A stretch of DNA of 64,000 bases from Blattamonas nauphoetae (lineage: Eukaryota > Preaxostyla > Oxymonadida), in assembly GCA_033064195.1 (NCBI GenBank), contig JARBJD010000044.1, positions 62,001 to 126,000 of the forward strand, read 5' to 3'. This document shows, piece by piece, positions 35,010 through 45,926 of this stretch. Made by a program: the position numbers and the translations under genes. Each line of letters starts with the position of its first letter. Position 1 is the stretch's first letter. The notes below the pieces were generated by a model. The model saw only the letters and a program-made list of their open reading frames with translations, was not told the DNA's origin and did not search any database.

Positions 35010-35789
35010 CAGTCATGGACAAAAGTTCCTGGCACCCCTGTCCAGGAACTTTCATCAGCCACCATTTGTTATCGTTTCACGGTTCGCTTCATCATCTGAA
35101 AAGAATGAATTGTAGAGAAAATGAAAGTGAGCAAACGTGTTGGGGTGAAGAAGGAGAAAAATGAAGAGGTCGAAAAACTGTGAACAAAATGAGAGTCACT
35201 CCAAATTCAATTAAAATGGACGAACGGAGAGAGTGTGACGAGACGAGTCCACTGTAGCAAGTAAAAACGAGATCCTCCAACTGCTTGTCAAGAAAACACA
35301 AACATTTGCAGTCGACAAAACCGTCTCAGAGAAAGTTCCAGTGACAAGTTTCGCAAATTTGGCAGAGTTCAGACAACGTAACTACTCAAAGAGGGATGTG
35401 ACATGCCCGCAACAATCGTCGTGAAGGTTTTTACGGTTAAAGTCGTGCTGGGATGGGATTTTGAATTGCGAGCCATGAGTTTGTCGACTGCGAATGTTTG
35501 TGTTTTCTTGACAAGCAGTTGGAGGATCTCGTTTTTACTTGCTACAGTGGACTCGTCTCGTCACACTCTCTCCGTTCGTCCATTTTAATTGAATTTGGAG
35601 TGACTCTCATTTTGTTCACAGTTTTTCGACCTCTTCATTTTTCTCCTTCTTCACCCCAACACGTTTGCTCACTTTCATTTTCTCTACAATTCATTCTTTT
35701 CAGATGATGAAGCGAACCGTGAAACGATAACAAATGGTGGCTGATGAAAGTTCCTGGACAGGGGTGCCAGGAACTTTTGTCCATGACTG
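35010..35789. mobile_element. Foldback-type element with ~310-bp inverted arms
   Basis: Left arm ~35010-35322 and right arm ~35478-35789 are near-perfect inverted copies around a ~155-bp spacer; the same 69-codon frame is found on opposite strands in the two arms (35092-35301 minus, 35498-35707 plus). Tips are cagtcatggacaaaagttcc and its complement, and the sequence tcg flanks both ends (possible 3-bp duplication). Each arm also has a small internal hairpin: gttcctgg...ccaggaac. No transposase is present, so this is a non-autonomous foldback element. The shared frame is a by-product of the repeat, not a gene. Confidence 0.8.
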
Positions 35790-35862
35790 TCGACTTTTTT
35801 CGAAAACCCAATTCATGAAGGACTAAAAATATGTACAGAAAAGAGAATTGAGATGTTATTGA

Positions 35863-35941
35863 TAGATGTGTCATTAACCCGGTCCGTGTCACCAACCCCA
35901 TGTTCCGGGTTGGTGACAGAACCGGGTAAATGACACATCTA
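35863..35941. repeat. 79-bp palindrome (hairpin)
   Basis: Arms tagatgtgtcattaacccgg and its near-complement, extending ~36 bp each through gtcaccaaccc, around a ~7-bp loop. RNA or single-stranded DNA here would fold into one strong hairpin. It lies 26 bp beyond the end of the mariner-type transposase gene. It may be a tiny MITE or a piece of that element's end, but I found no matching copy on the other side. Confidence 0.7.
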
Positions 35942-35966
35942 TTACAGAGAATCGTGAATGAGAGTC

Positions 35967-36827
35967 TCAAAGGTCCTGACCATCCATGACTTTTGGCCAG
36001 ATGTCATTCTTGACATTATCAATGGTCTTTCGAATTTCTCTTACGTCGAGGGTATCGAATCCAAGCCGAATCGCCTCCAAGAATGCATCAGTCCCGAAAA
36101 CATTCTCAATAGGGTTTAGATCTGGAGAATATGCTGCGTTGTAGGCGATAAAATGGTTCGAACTGAGAATAATTTCATCAGTATTGACGTGATGGATGGA
36201 TGCGTTATCCACAACGAAGGCGTACGTGTCATTGGTTGGGAGAGAGGCCAATAATCTTCTGAGATACGATTCGAATACTGCATGATCTATCCTTCCCCGA
36301 ATGCATTCTGTATGTAATACGCCATCGTCTGAGATTATACAGAGGATGCTGAAGTTCAAGGTTTGTGGCGGCGAATCCACGATAATAGGCTGGCCTTACA
36401 CCCCCCATCCCCATCTTCTGACACAGCTCGCATTCCACCCCGATTCGTCAAGAAATATGACTTTATAGCCTGCACGATCATATCCGGCCCAATTTTGTAC
36501 AAATTCTTGCCGTCTTGTTTTATTCTCTCGGGTGTTGGCTTTCGTTTCTCGGAATGTAACTCTCCGATACGTGAAGATTGGTTGATTGCCTGTTTCTTCG
36601 TGAGACTCCGACAAAAGCCTCCGAACAGACGAACTGCTGATCTGGTGTCCATCATCTTTAGCTTTCGCTGCAGTGGCCCGCAGACTCCGCCTCGGTTCAT
36701 TCCGAACCAATCGACGAACGTAGTCATTTAGGAAAGGCGTGTCAACACTCTTCGGCCTTCCACGAGGAAGAGATATGTTTATGTCAACTTGATTCGGGAT
36801 AACAAGCCGTGTTCTTTGAGTGTCCAT
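35967..36827 (-). pseudogene. Tc1/mariner (IS630)-type transposase, one in-frame stop
   Basis: 287 codons in one frame, broken only by a TAA at 36396-36398 where related proteins usually have Lys before Gly-Gln (WGWGV-stop-GQPI). The N-terminal half has a paired HTH (SVDTPFLNDYVRRLVRNEPR, HQISSSSVRRLLSES). Catalytic residues are Asp in KVIFLDESGWN, Asp in AFVVDNASIHH and Glu in YSPDLNPIENVFG, with 33 residues between the last two by my count. Because frame and motifs are otherwise whole, the copy seems young or recently inactivated. I could not find its terminal inverted repeats. Confidence 0.8.
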
Positions 36828-37485
36828 GAAGATTGAAGAGATTTGTCAACTTCTGACGCTTGGCTGGCGTTGCCGAGGTTTTGATCCTCTTCGCTTTTTG
36901 AGGAGGAGCCGGTTGTTTCGCTTTTGGTTTCGGATTTAAAAAGCGTTGATGAAAGACAATGACATTTTGGAGAGCTTATTTGGGGACAGGAGCTAGGTGA
37001 GGCGCCGGAGGACCTCGGATCAGCTCCGGAGGCGGGACAAAATTGATGAGGTTCTGTTTCGCCCAGGTTTCGGGATTATTCATTGGAAAATCTCTTTCCA
37101 TTTGAATCCTGTGAAGGAAATGGTCACGTCATGGGATCTGTTTTTCTCATCATTCTTTCGTCTGATAGCCGTGTCTCCACCTCTCATTCTGTTCTTCACC
37201 AAGTATTTTGCTGCTTTATGTTTTGGTAGTCCACTTTTTGTTCCTTTCTCTCCTGGAATTGGTACAAACCGTTTGCTATCTTCAGACAATCAGGATCGTG
37301 AATAAAAAAGTCAACAGTTGACTAAACGATGTGAATTGCTCACGACTTGGCAGAGGTCCGTTTGGGTTTCGGCCTCTTCCGGAGGATAAAAGCGGGGAAT
37401 AATGAAAACCAAATCGAACGATTAGACGAGGTGTACGATGCCGAATGAAGACTGGGAAAGAGGTACAGAAAGGAAAGGATGATAA
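36828..37485. other. Intergenic stretch before the array
   Basis: No recognised gene. On the minus strand two open pieces (37289-37080, and ~37085-36830) would encode Lys/Arg-rich sequence such as KSGLPKHKAAKYLVKN and NPKPKAKQPAPPQKAKR, possibly exons of a basic nuclear protein or only chance. The first piece begins at a non-ATG codon. The last ~200 bp carry no feature I can name and form the unique left flank of the macrosatellite. Confidence 0.35.
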
Positions 37486-38089
37486 TAGTGCTGTCACAAA
37501 AGCGCCGAAAATATATTAAACCGCCATAAATCGAGATTTTCCCAGAATCTGATGAACATTGTCCAACTAAGAAAAAAATACAATTATGACAAAAATATCC
37601 GGCTAGTCATTGAGAAAGTCGCCTTGTACTTGAAAAGTGTCACTTTTCACAATTCATTTTTGCAATATCTCAATAACCAGGGTATCAATTGGCATGAAAT
37701 TTTTATTAGATACTTTTTTGGATGATCCGAACATTTTAGAAAAAAATGGCAAAAATTATGGGTTTCTGGAAAAGTCGAAAAACCCATCTTTTCTCGAAAA
37801 CACTCACAGAGGCAAAATTTTTCATCTTTTTTCTTAAATATCGTTTTTTGAGGTTTTTACAAATAGAATGCCCCTTATTTGGTTGAAAACGGATGGTTGG
37901 TTTTGGAGATATGACGTTGTGAAGTTTCGGGTTTTAACGTGTATTTTGTTGTGTGAGGCTACAGGGCCCAATAATGGGTCTTTAGCTCCAAAATTTTGCA
38001 GAATTATTTCCTCACCGAAACAATATTTCTCAGAAAAATCTCGATTTATGGCGATTTAATATATTTTCGGCGCTTTTGTGACAGCACTA
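37486..38089. mobile_element. Element A, copy 1 (604 bp)
   Basis: MITE-like. Tips tagtgctgtcacaaaagcgc and its complement, with inverted repeats running ~60 bp in (through ccgccataaatcgagatttt). TAA flanks both ends, so a 3-bp TWA duplication is likely; TA is the alternative. Left flank here is unique DNA, unlike all other copies. Confidence 0.88.
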
Positions 38090-39457
38090 TAAGAGAAAGG
38101 GAGAAAAGCAAGAAGAATGAGAAAATAAACGAAGAACATGCACAGAGAGGATCGTGCTCATCTTCTCTGGACATTAGAGGAATAATCTTCCAAAAGGTTC
38201 AATATCGCTGGTAAAATGGAGGTATGCAAATGATGGAACATCAAAAAACGAATAAAAAACAAACTGAGTCATGGAGAGGTGACGAATGTCTGATGGTGAA
38301 AATTGGTGTGGTTTTCACGCTCAACGACCTGAGAACACACATTCACTAGTTTCGTTCCATTTCGAGTCCTGAAGGGAGTGAGATAATCGGAAAAAAGAAC
38401 TTTAGCAGACCTTCTGGAGTTCGTAAGTCTGGATTGTGAGTATGTTTTTTGGCACAGATCAGCATCTTTTTGGCACAAACTGTACTGGTCAGTTGGTTTA
38501 CTCAAAATATGGGTCAGGATCTCGTTCCTCGATCTGCCAAATGCACATTCAAAAACGATTCAGGAGATGAAAAAGAAGCAGATCTGGCTGGATAAACTCC
38601 TTGGTCGTCAATCAAGACCGACAGAACCCCAAACGAGCTCTCATCATCATCGACGACGATCATGGTCGTCCGATGATTCAGATTCATACTAATCGTTCTC
38701 ATTTCACACTGTTTGTTTATAGAACTCGTTTTTATACTTGAAAATTCTCAATATGATAATCAAGGTCCGATTGGATCAATCCGACATGACGGGTAAAATC
38801 ACTCAGTTCTAACTGATTTTAACCAAATTCAGCATAGTCGGCATCTCAGCATCTCAGCATGTCAATATAGCCAAATGTGGTTTGAATGATTTTTGGTTCT
38901 TTGAATCATCGGGAAACGCGTGAAATTCAAAGTTAAAGCATGGAGGCAAGGAAAACCAGTTGGCGATACGAAGATGCCGACTATGCTGTTTTTGGTGCCG
39001 ACTATGCTGTTTTTGGTGCCGACTATGCTGTTTTTGGTGCCGACTATGCTGTTTTGGTGCCGACTATGCTGTTTTGGTGCCGACTATGCTGTTTTTTTCT
39101 TAAAATCTGTTCGAACTTGCTATGCCCATATCTCCATAACCCGCAAGCCGATTTTCAATTTTTTCACTGTTGATCTTATAGATATGTGATTAATCCGAAC
39201 ATTTTCATTAATCCGGGTTGTGGGGCTTGAAAAAATATTCTTTTAGAGTCTTTCTTTGATTGATTCACGATAAAAATGGTTTTGATTTGGTTTAAAGCGG
39301 ATATCTGGTCGTTGAGATTGGAATTCTCAAATTTAAGTTTTTTCTAAGTTGGATCACTATTGTTTGTTTGGACTCCAACGCCGTGGACGTCCCAAGACTC
39401 AGCCCAAAGCTGGTGCAAGGAGGCGGCAGCTCTCACAAGGGTCCCGACCAGTGGTAA
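38090..39457. repeat. Segment B, copy 1, with 6-copy minisatellite
   Basis: Starts taagagaaagggagaaaagc and ends gaccagtggtaa. Minisatellite at ~38975-39096: six copies of a 20- or 21-bp unit ggtgccgactatgctgtttt(t). A 17-bp inverted partner of the unit (cagcatagtcggcatct) lies at 38830-38846. Confidence 0.9.
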
Positions 39458-40667
39458 TAGTGCTGTCACAAAAGCGCCGAAAATATATTAAACCGCCATA
39501 AATCGAGATTTTCCCAGAATCTGATGAACATTGTCCAACTAAGAAAAAAATACAATTATGACAAAAATATCCGGCTAGTCATTGAGAAAGTCGCCTTGTA
39601 CTTGAAAAGTGTCACTTTTCACAATTCATTTTTGCAATATCTCAATAACCAGGGTATCAATTGGCATGAAATTTTTATTAGATACTTTTTTGGATGATCC
39701 GAACATTTTAGAAAAAAATGGCAAAAAATTATGGGTTTCTGGAAAAAAGTCGAAAAACCCATCTTTTCTCGAAAACACTCACAGAGGCAAAATTTTTCAT
39801 CTTTTTTCTTAAATATCGTTTTTTGAGGTTTTTACAAATAGAATGCCCCTTATTTGGTTGAAAACGGATGGTTGGTTTTGGAGATATGACGTTGTGAAGT
39901 TTCGGGTTTTAACGTGTATTTTGTTGTGTGAGGCTACAGGGCCCAATAATGGGTCTTTAGCTCCAAAATTTTTGCAGAATTATTTCCTCACCGAAACAAT
40001 ATTTCTCAGAAAAAATCTCGATTTATGGCGATTTATAGTGGAGTCACCAATCGGTGTCCTGTCACCAATCGGTGCTTTTTTCTTGAAAAATCACTATTGG
40101 TCAAACTAAGAAAAAAATAAAATTTTAGAATTATACTCCCACCCGATCCCGAGAAAACCTCAAAATACCTTTATCGTTACGAATGCACACATTTTTTTCA
40201 ACTTTTTGCCCTCATTTCTCCAGAACTAGCTATCCGTTTTGAATCAAATAAAATGCATTGCAATCGTATAGATCTCGACAAAAGATGAACAAAAAATAAA
40301 ACGAATATTTTGGTAAGAAGGTTTTATCGTGAAAAATATGGTTTTTTTTCGATTTTCCCAAATACCCAGAATTTTTTCTGTAACTTTTTTTCAAAATGTT
40401 TGTTTCACCAAAAAAACGTTTCTGTGAAAAATTTCATCAAAATCGGTTCACGGGTTGTTGAGATATTGCCAAAACGATTGTTTTCATCGGGCAAAAGGGG
40501 GTATTTTGAGGTTTTCTCGGGATTGGGTGGGAGTATAATTCTAAAATTTTATTTTTTTCTTAGTTTGACCAATAGTGATTGTTCAAGAAAAAAGCACCGA
40601 TTGGTGACAGGACACCGATTGGTGACTCCACTATTAATATAGTTTCGGCGCTTTTGTGACAGCACTA
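39458..40667. mobile_element. Element A, copy 2, interrupted by element D
   Basis: Same tips as copy 1. Element D (40036-40633) sits ~35 bp inside the right end. The right remnant reads atatagtttcgg, where seven other copies have atatattttcgg. Confidence 0.9.
40036..40633. mobile_element. Element D, MITE with ~135-bp TIRs (598 bp)
   Basis: Tips tagtggagtcaccaatcggt and its complement; the inverted repeats run ~135 bp to about cccgagaaaacctcaaaata and are nearly perfect. TTA is duplicated at both ends (40033-40035, 40634-40636), and the uninterrupted A copies show the empty site gcgatttaatata. A 3-bp TWA duplication is the habit of PIF/Harbinger transposons. No coding sequence. Confidence 0.9.
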
Positions 40668-42008
40668 TAAGAGAAAGGGAGAAAAGCAAGAAGAATGAGA
40701 AAATAAACGAAGAACATGCACAGAGAGGATCGTGCTCATCTTCTCTGGACATTAGAGGAATAATCTTCCAAAAGGTTCAATATCGCTGGTAAAATGGAGG
40801 TATGCAAATGATGGAACATCAAAAAACGAATAAAAAACAAACTGAGTCATGGAGAGGTGACGAATGTCTGATGGTGAAAATTGGTGTGGTTTTCACGCTC
40901 AACGACCTGAGAACACACATTCACTAGTTTCGTTCCATTTCGAGTCCTGAAGGGAGTGAGATAATCGGAAAAAAGAACTTTAGCAGACCTTCTGGAGTTC
41001 GTAAGTCTGGATTGTGAGTATGTTTTTGGCACAGATCAGCATCTTTTGGCACAAACTGTACTGGTCAGTTGGTTTTACTCAAAATATGGGTCAGGATCTC
41101 GTTCCTCGATCTGCCAAATGCACATTCAAAAACGATTCAGGAGATGAAAAGAAGCAGATCTGGCTGGATAAACTCCTTGGTCGTCAATCAAGACCGACAG
41201 AACCCCAAACGAGCTCTCATCATCATCGACGACGATCATGGTCGTCCGATGATTCAGATTCATACTAATCGTTCTCATTTCACACTGTTTGTTTATAGAA
41301 CTCGTTTTTATACTTGAAAATTCTCAATATGATAATCAAGGTCCGATTGGATCAATCCGACATGACGGGTAAAATCACTCAGTTCTAACTGATTTTAACC
41401 AAATTCAGCATAGTCGGCATCTCAGCATCTCAGCATGTCAATATAGCCAAATGTGGTTTGAATGATTTTTGGTTCTTTGAATCATCGGGAAACGCGTGAA
41501 ATTCAAAGTTAAAGCATGGAGGCAAGGAAAACCAGTTGGCGATACGAAGATGCCGACTATGCTGTTTTTGGTGCCGACTATGCTGTTTTGGTGCCGACTA
41601 TGCTGTTTTTGGTGCCGACTATGCTGTTTTGGTGCCGACTATGCTGTTTTTTCTTAAAATCTGTTCGAACTTGCTATGCCCATATCTCCATAACCCGCAA
41701 GCCGATTTTCAATTTTTCACTGTTGATCTTATAGATATGTGATTAATCCGAACATTTTCATTAATCCGGGTTGTGGGGCTTGAAAAATATTCTTTTAGAG
41801 TCTTTCTTTGATTGATTCACGATAAAAATGGTTTTGATTTGGTTTAAAGCGGATATCTGGTCGTGGAGATTGGAATTCTCAAATTTAAGTTTTTCTAAGT
41901 TGGATCACTATTGTTTGTTTGGACTCCAACGCCGTGGACGTCCCAAGACTCAGCCCAAAGCTGGTGCAAGGAGGCGGCAGCTCTCACAAGGGTCCCGACC
42001 AGTGGTAA
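40668..42008. repeat. Segment B, copy 2, with 5-copy minisatellite
   Basis: As copy 1; minisatellite ~41552-41650 with five units, alternating 20- and 21-bp forms. Confidence 0.9.
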
Positions 42009-42606
42009 TAGTGCTGTCACAAAGCGCCGAAAATATATTAAACCGCCATAAATCGAGATTTTCCCAGAATCTGATGAACATTGTCCAACTAAGAAAAATA
42101 CAATTATGACAAAATATCCGGCTAGTCATTGAGAAAGTCGCCTTGTACTTGAAAAGTGTCACTTTTCACAATTCATTTTGCAATATCTCAATAACCAGGG
42201 TATCAATTGGCATGAAATTTTTATTAGATACTTTTTGGATGATCCGAACATTTTAGAAAAAAATGGCAAAAAATTATGGGTTTCTGGAAAAGTCGAAAAA
42301 CCCATCTTTTCTCGAAAACACTCACAGAGGCAAAATTTTTCATCTTTTTCTTAAATATCGTTTTTGAGGTTTTACAAATAGAATGCCCCTTATTTGGTTG
42401 AAAACGGATGGTTGGTTTTGGAGATATGACGTTGTGAAGTTTCGGGTTTTAACGTGTATTTTGTTGTGTGAGGCTACAGGGCCCAATAATGGGTCTTTAG
42501 CTCCAAAATTTTTGCAGAATTATTTCCTCACCGAAACAATATTTCTCAGAAAAAATCTCGATTTATGGCGATTTAATATATTTTCGGCGCTTTTGTGACA
42601 GCACTA
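42009..42606. mobile_element. Element A, copy 3 (598 bp)
   Basis: Uninterrupted copy with the same tips and TAA flanks; several A or T runs are one base shorter than in copy 1. Confidence 0.88.
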
Positions 42607-43974
42607 TAAGAGAAAGGGAGAAAAGCAAGAAGAATGAGAAAATAAACGAAGAACATGCACAGAGAGGATCGTGCTCATCTTCTCTGGACATTAGAGGAAT
42701 AATCTTCCAAAAGGTTCAATATCGCTGGTAAAATGGAGGTATGCAAATGATGGAACATCAAAAAACGAATAAAAAACAAACTGAGTCATGGAGAGGTGAC
42801 GAATGTCTGATGGTGAAAATTGGTGTGGTTTTCACGCTCAACGACCTGAGAACACACATTCACTAGTTTCGTTCCATTTCGAGTCCTGAAGGGAGTGAGA
42901 TAATCGGAAAAAAGAACTTTAGCAGACCTTCTGGAGTTCGTAAGTCTGGATTGTGAGTATGTTTTTTGGCACAGATCAGCATCTTTTTGGCACAAACTGT
43001 ACTGGTCAGTTGGTTTACTCAAAATATGGGTCAGGATCTCGTTCCTCGATCTGCCAAATGCACATTCAAAAACGATTCAGGAGATGAAAAGAAGCAGATC
43101 TGGCTGGATAAACTCCTTGGTCGTCAATCAAGACCGACAGAACCCCAAACGAGCTCTCATCATCATCGACGACGATCATGGTCGTCCGATGATTCAGATT
43201 CATACTAATCGTTCTCATTTCACACTGTTTGTTTATAGAACTCGTTTTTATACTTGAAAATTCTCAATATGATAATCAAGGTCCGATTGGATCAATCCGA
43301 CATGACGGGTAAAATCACTCAGTTCTAACTGATTTTAACCAAATTCAGCATAGTCGGCATCTCAGCATCTCAGCATGTCAATATAGCCAAATGTGGTTTG
43401 AATGATTTTTGGTTCTTTGAATCATCGGGAAACGCGTGAAATTCAAAGTTAAAGCATGGAGGCAAGGAAAACCAGTTGGCGATACGAAGATGCCGACTAT
43501 GCTGTTTTTGGTGCCGACTATGCTGTTTTTGGTGCCGACTATGCTGTTTTTGGTGCCGACTATGCTGTTTTTGGTGCCGACTATGCTGTTTTGGTGCCGA
43601 CTATGCTGTTTTTTTCTTAAAATCTGTTCGAACTTGCTATGCCCATATCTCCATAACCCGCAAGCCGATTTTCAATTTTTTCACTGTTGATCTTATAGAT
43701 ATGTGATTAATCCGAACATTTTCATTAATCCGGGTTGTGGGGCTTGAAAAAATATTCTTTTAGAGTCTTTCTTTGATTGATTCACGATAAAAATGGTTTT
43801 GATTTGGTTTAAAGCGGATATCTGGTCGTTGAGATTGGAATTCTCAAATTTAAGTTTTTTCTAAGTTGGATCACTATTGTTTGTTTGGACTCCAACGCCG
43901 TGGACGTCCCAAGACTCAGCCCAAAGCTGGTGCAAGGAGGCGGCAGCTCTCACAAGGGTCCCGACCAGTGGTAA
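42607..43974. repeat. Segment B, copy 3, with 6-copy minisatellite
   Basis: As copy 1; minisatellite ~43492-43612 with six units, mostly the 21-bp form. Confidence 0.9.
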
Positions 43975-44573
43975 TAGTGCTGTCACAAAAGCGCCGAAAA
44001 TATATTAAACCGCCATAAATCGAGATTTTCCCAGAATCTGATGAACATTGTCCAACTAAGAAAAAATACAATTATGACAAAATATCCGGCTAGTCATTGA
44101 GAAAGTCGCCTTGTACTTGAAAAGTGTCACTTTTCACAATTCATTTTGCAATATCTCAATAACCAGGGTATCAATTGGCATGAAATTTTTATTAGATACT
44201 TTTTGGATGATCCGAACATTTTAGAAAAAATGGCAAAAATTATGGGTTTCTGGAAAAGTCGAAAAACCCATCTTTTCTCGAAAACACTCACAGAGGCAAA
44301 ATTTTTCATCTTTTTTCTTAAATATCGTTTTTTGAGGTTTTTACAAATAGAATGCCCCTTATTTGGTTGAAAACGGATGGTTGGTTTTGGAGATATGACG
44401 TTGTGAAGTTTCGGGTTTTAACGTGTATTTTGTTGTGTGAGGCTACAGGGCCCAATAATGGGTCTTTAGCTCCAAAATTTTGCAGAATTATTTCCTCACC
44501 GAAACAATATTTCTCAGAAAAATCTCGATTTATGGCGATTTAATATATTTTCGGCGCTTTTGTGACAGCACTA
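43975..44573. mobile_element. Element A, copy 4 (599 bp)
   Basis: Uninterrupted copy, same tips and flanks. Confidence 0.88.
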
Positions 44574-45926
44574 TAAGAGAAAGGGAGAAAAGCAAGAAGA
44601 ATGAGAAAATAAACGAAGAACATGCACAGAGAGGATCGTGCTCATCTTCTCTGGACATTAGAGGAATAATCTTCCAAAAGGTTCAATATCGCTGGTAAAA
44701 TGGAGGTATGCAAATGATGGAACATCAAAAACGAATAAAAACAAACTGAGTCATGGAGAGGTGACGAATGTCTGATGGTGAAAATTGGTGTGGTTTTCAC
44801 GCTCAACGACCTGAGAACACACATTCACTAGTTTCGTTCCATTTCGAGTCCTGAAGGGAGTGAGATAATCGGAAAAAGAACTTTAGCAGACCTTCTGGAG
44901 TTCGTAAGTCTGGATTGTGAGTATGTTTTTGGCACAGATCAGCATCTTTTGGCACAAACTGTACTGGTCAGTTGGTTTACTCAAAATATGGGTCAGGATC
45001 TCGTTCCTCGATCTGCCAAATGCACATTCAAAACGATTCAGGAGATGAAAAAGAAGCAGATCTGGCTGGATAAACTCCTTGGTCGTCAATCAAGACCGAC
45101 AGAACCCCAAACGAGCTCTCATCATCATCGACGACGATCATGGTCGTCCGATGATTCAGATTCATACTAATCGTTCTCATTTCACACTGTTTGTTTATAG
45201 AACTCGTTTTATACTTGAAAATTCTCAATATGATAATCAAGGTCCGATTGGATCAATCCGACATGACGGGTAAAATCACTCAGTTCTAACTGATTTTAAC
45301 CAAATTCAGCATAGTCGGCATCTCAGCATCTCAGCATGTCAATATAGCCAAATGTGGTTTGAATGATTTTTGGTTCTTTGAATCATCGGGAAACGCGTGA
45401 AATTCAAAGTTAAAGCATGGAGGCAAGGAAAACCAGTTGGCGATACGAAGATGCCGACTATGCTGTTTTGGTGCCGACTATGCTGTTTTGGTGCCGACTA
45501 TGCTGTTTTGGTGCCGACTATGCTGTTTTGGTGCCGACTATGCTGTTTTGGTGCCGACTATGCTGTTTTTCTTAAAATCTGTTCGAACTTGCTATGCCCA
45601 TATCTCCATAACCCGCAAGCCGATTTTCAATTTTTCACTGTTGATCTTATAGATATGTGATTAATCCGAACATTTTCATTAATCCGGGTTGTGGGGCTTG
45701 AAAAATATTCTTTTAGAGTCTTTCTTTGATTGATTCACGATAAAAATGGTTTTGATTTGGTTTAAAGCGGATATCTGGTCGTTGAGATTGGAATTCTCAA
45801 ATTTAAGTTTTTCTAAGTTGGATCACTATTGTTTGTTTGGACTCCAACGCCGTGGACGTCCCAAGACTCAGCCCAAAGCTGGTGCAAGGAGGCGGCAGCT
45901 CTCACAAGGGTCCCGACCAGTGGTAA
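44574..45926. repeat. Segment B, copy 4, with 6-copy minisatellite
   Basis: As copy 1; minisatellite ~45453-45570 with six units, all the 20-bp form. Many homopolymers are one base shorter than in copies 1 and 3. Confidence 0.9.

Noticed and set aside
35092-35707. Identical 69-residue proteins on opposite strands
   Set aside because: They are the two arms of a foldback element, not genes.
38269-38505. Recurring 78- to 84-codon frames in B (minus MSKPTDQYSLCQK..., plus MAQISIFLAQ...)
   Set aside because: They recur because B recurs. They overlap on both strands, break with homopolymer length in several copies, and match no family.
38940-39173. Repeated open frames such as (F)GADYAV repeats in the minisatellite as a repeat protein
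   Set aside because: All three frames are open only because the 20/21-bp unit lacks stops; phase shifts between copies and units, and no start or conserved flank fits a gene.
40310-40642. 110-codon frame inside element D as a transposase
   Set aside because: Low-complexity Phe/Lys-rich translation of AT-rich DNA, partly made of the TIR itself, with no catalytic motif.
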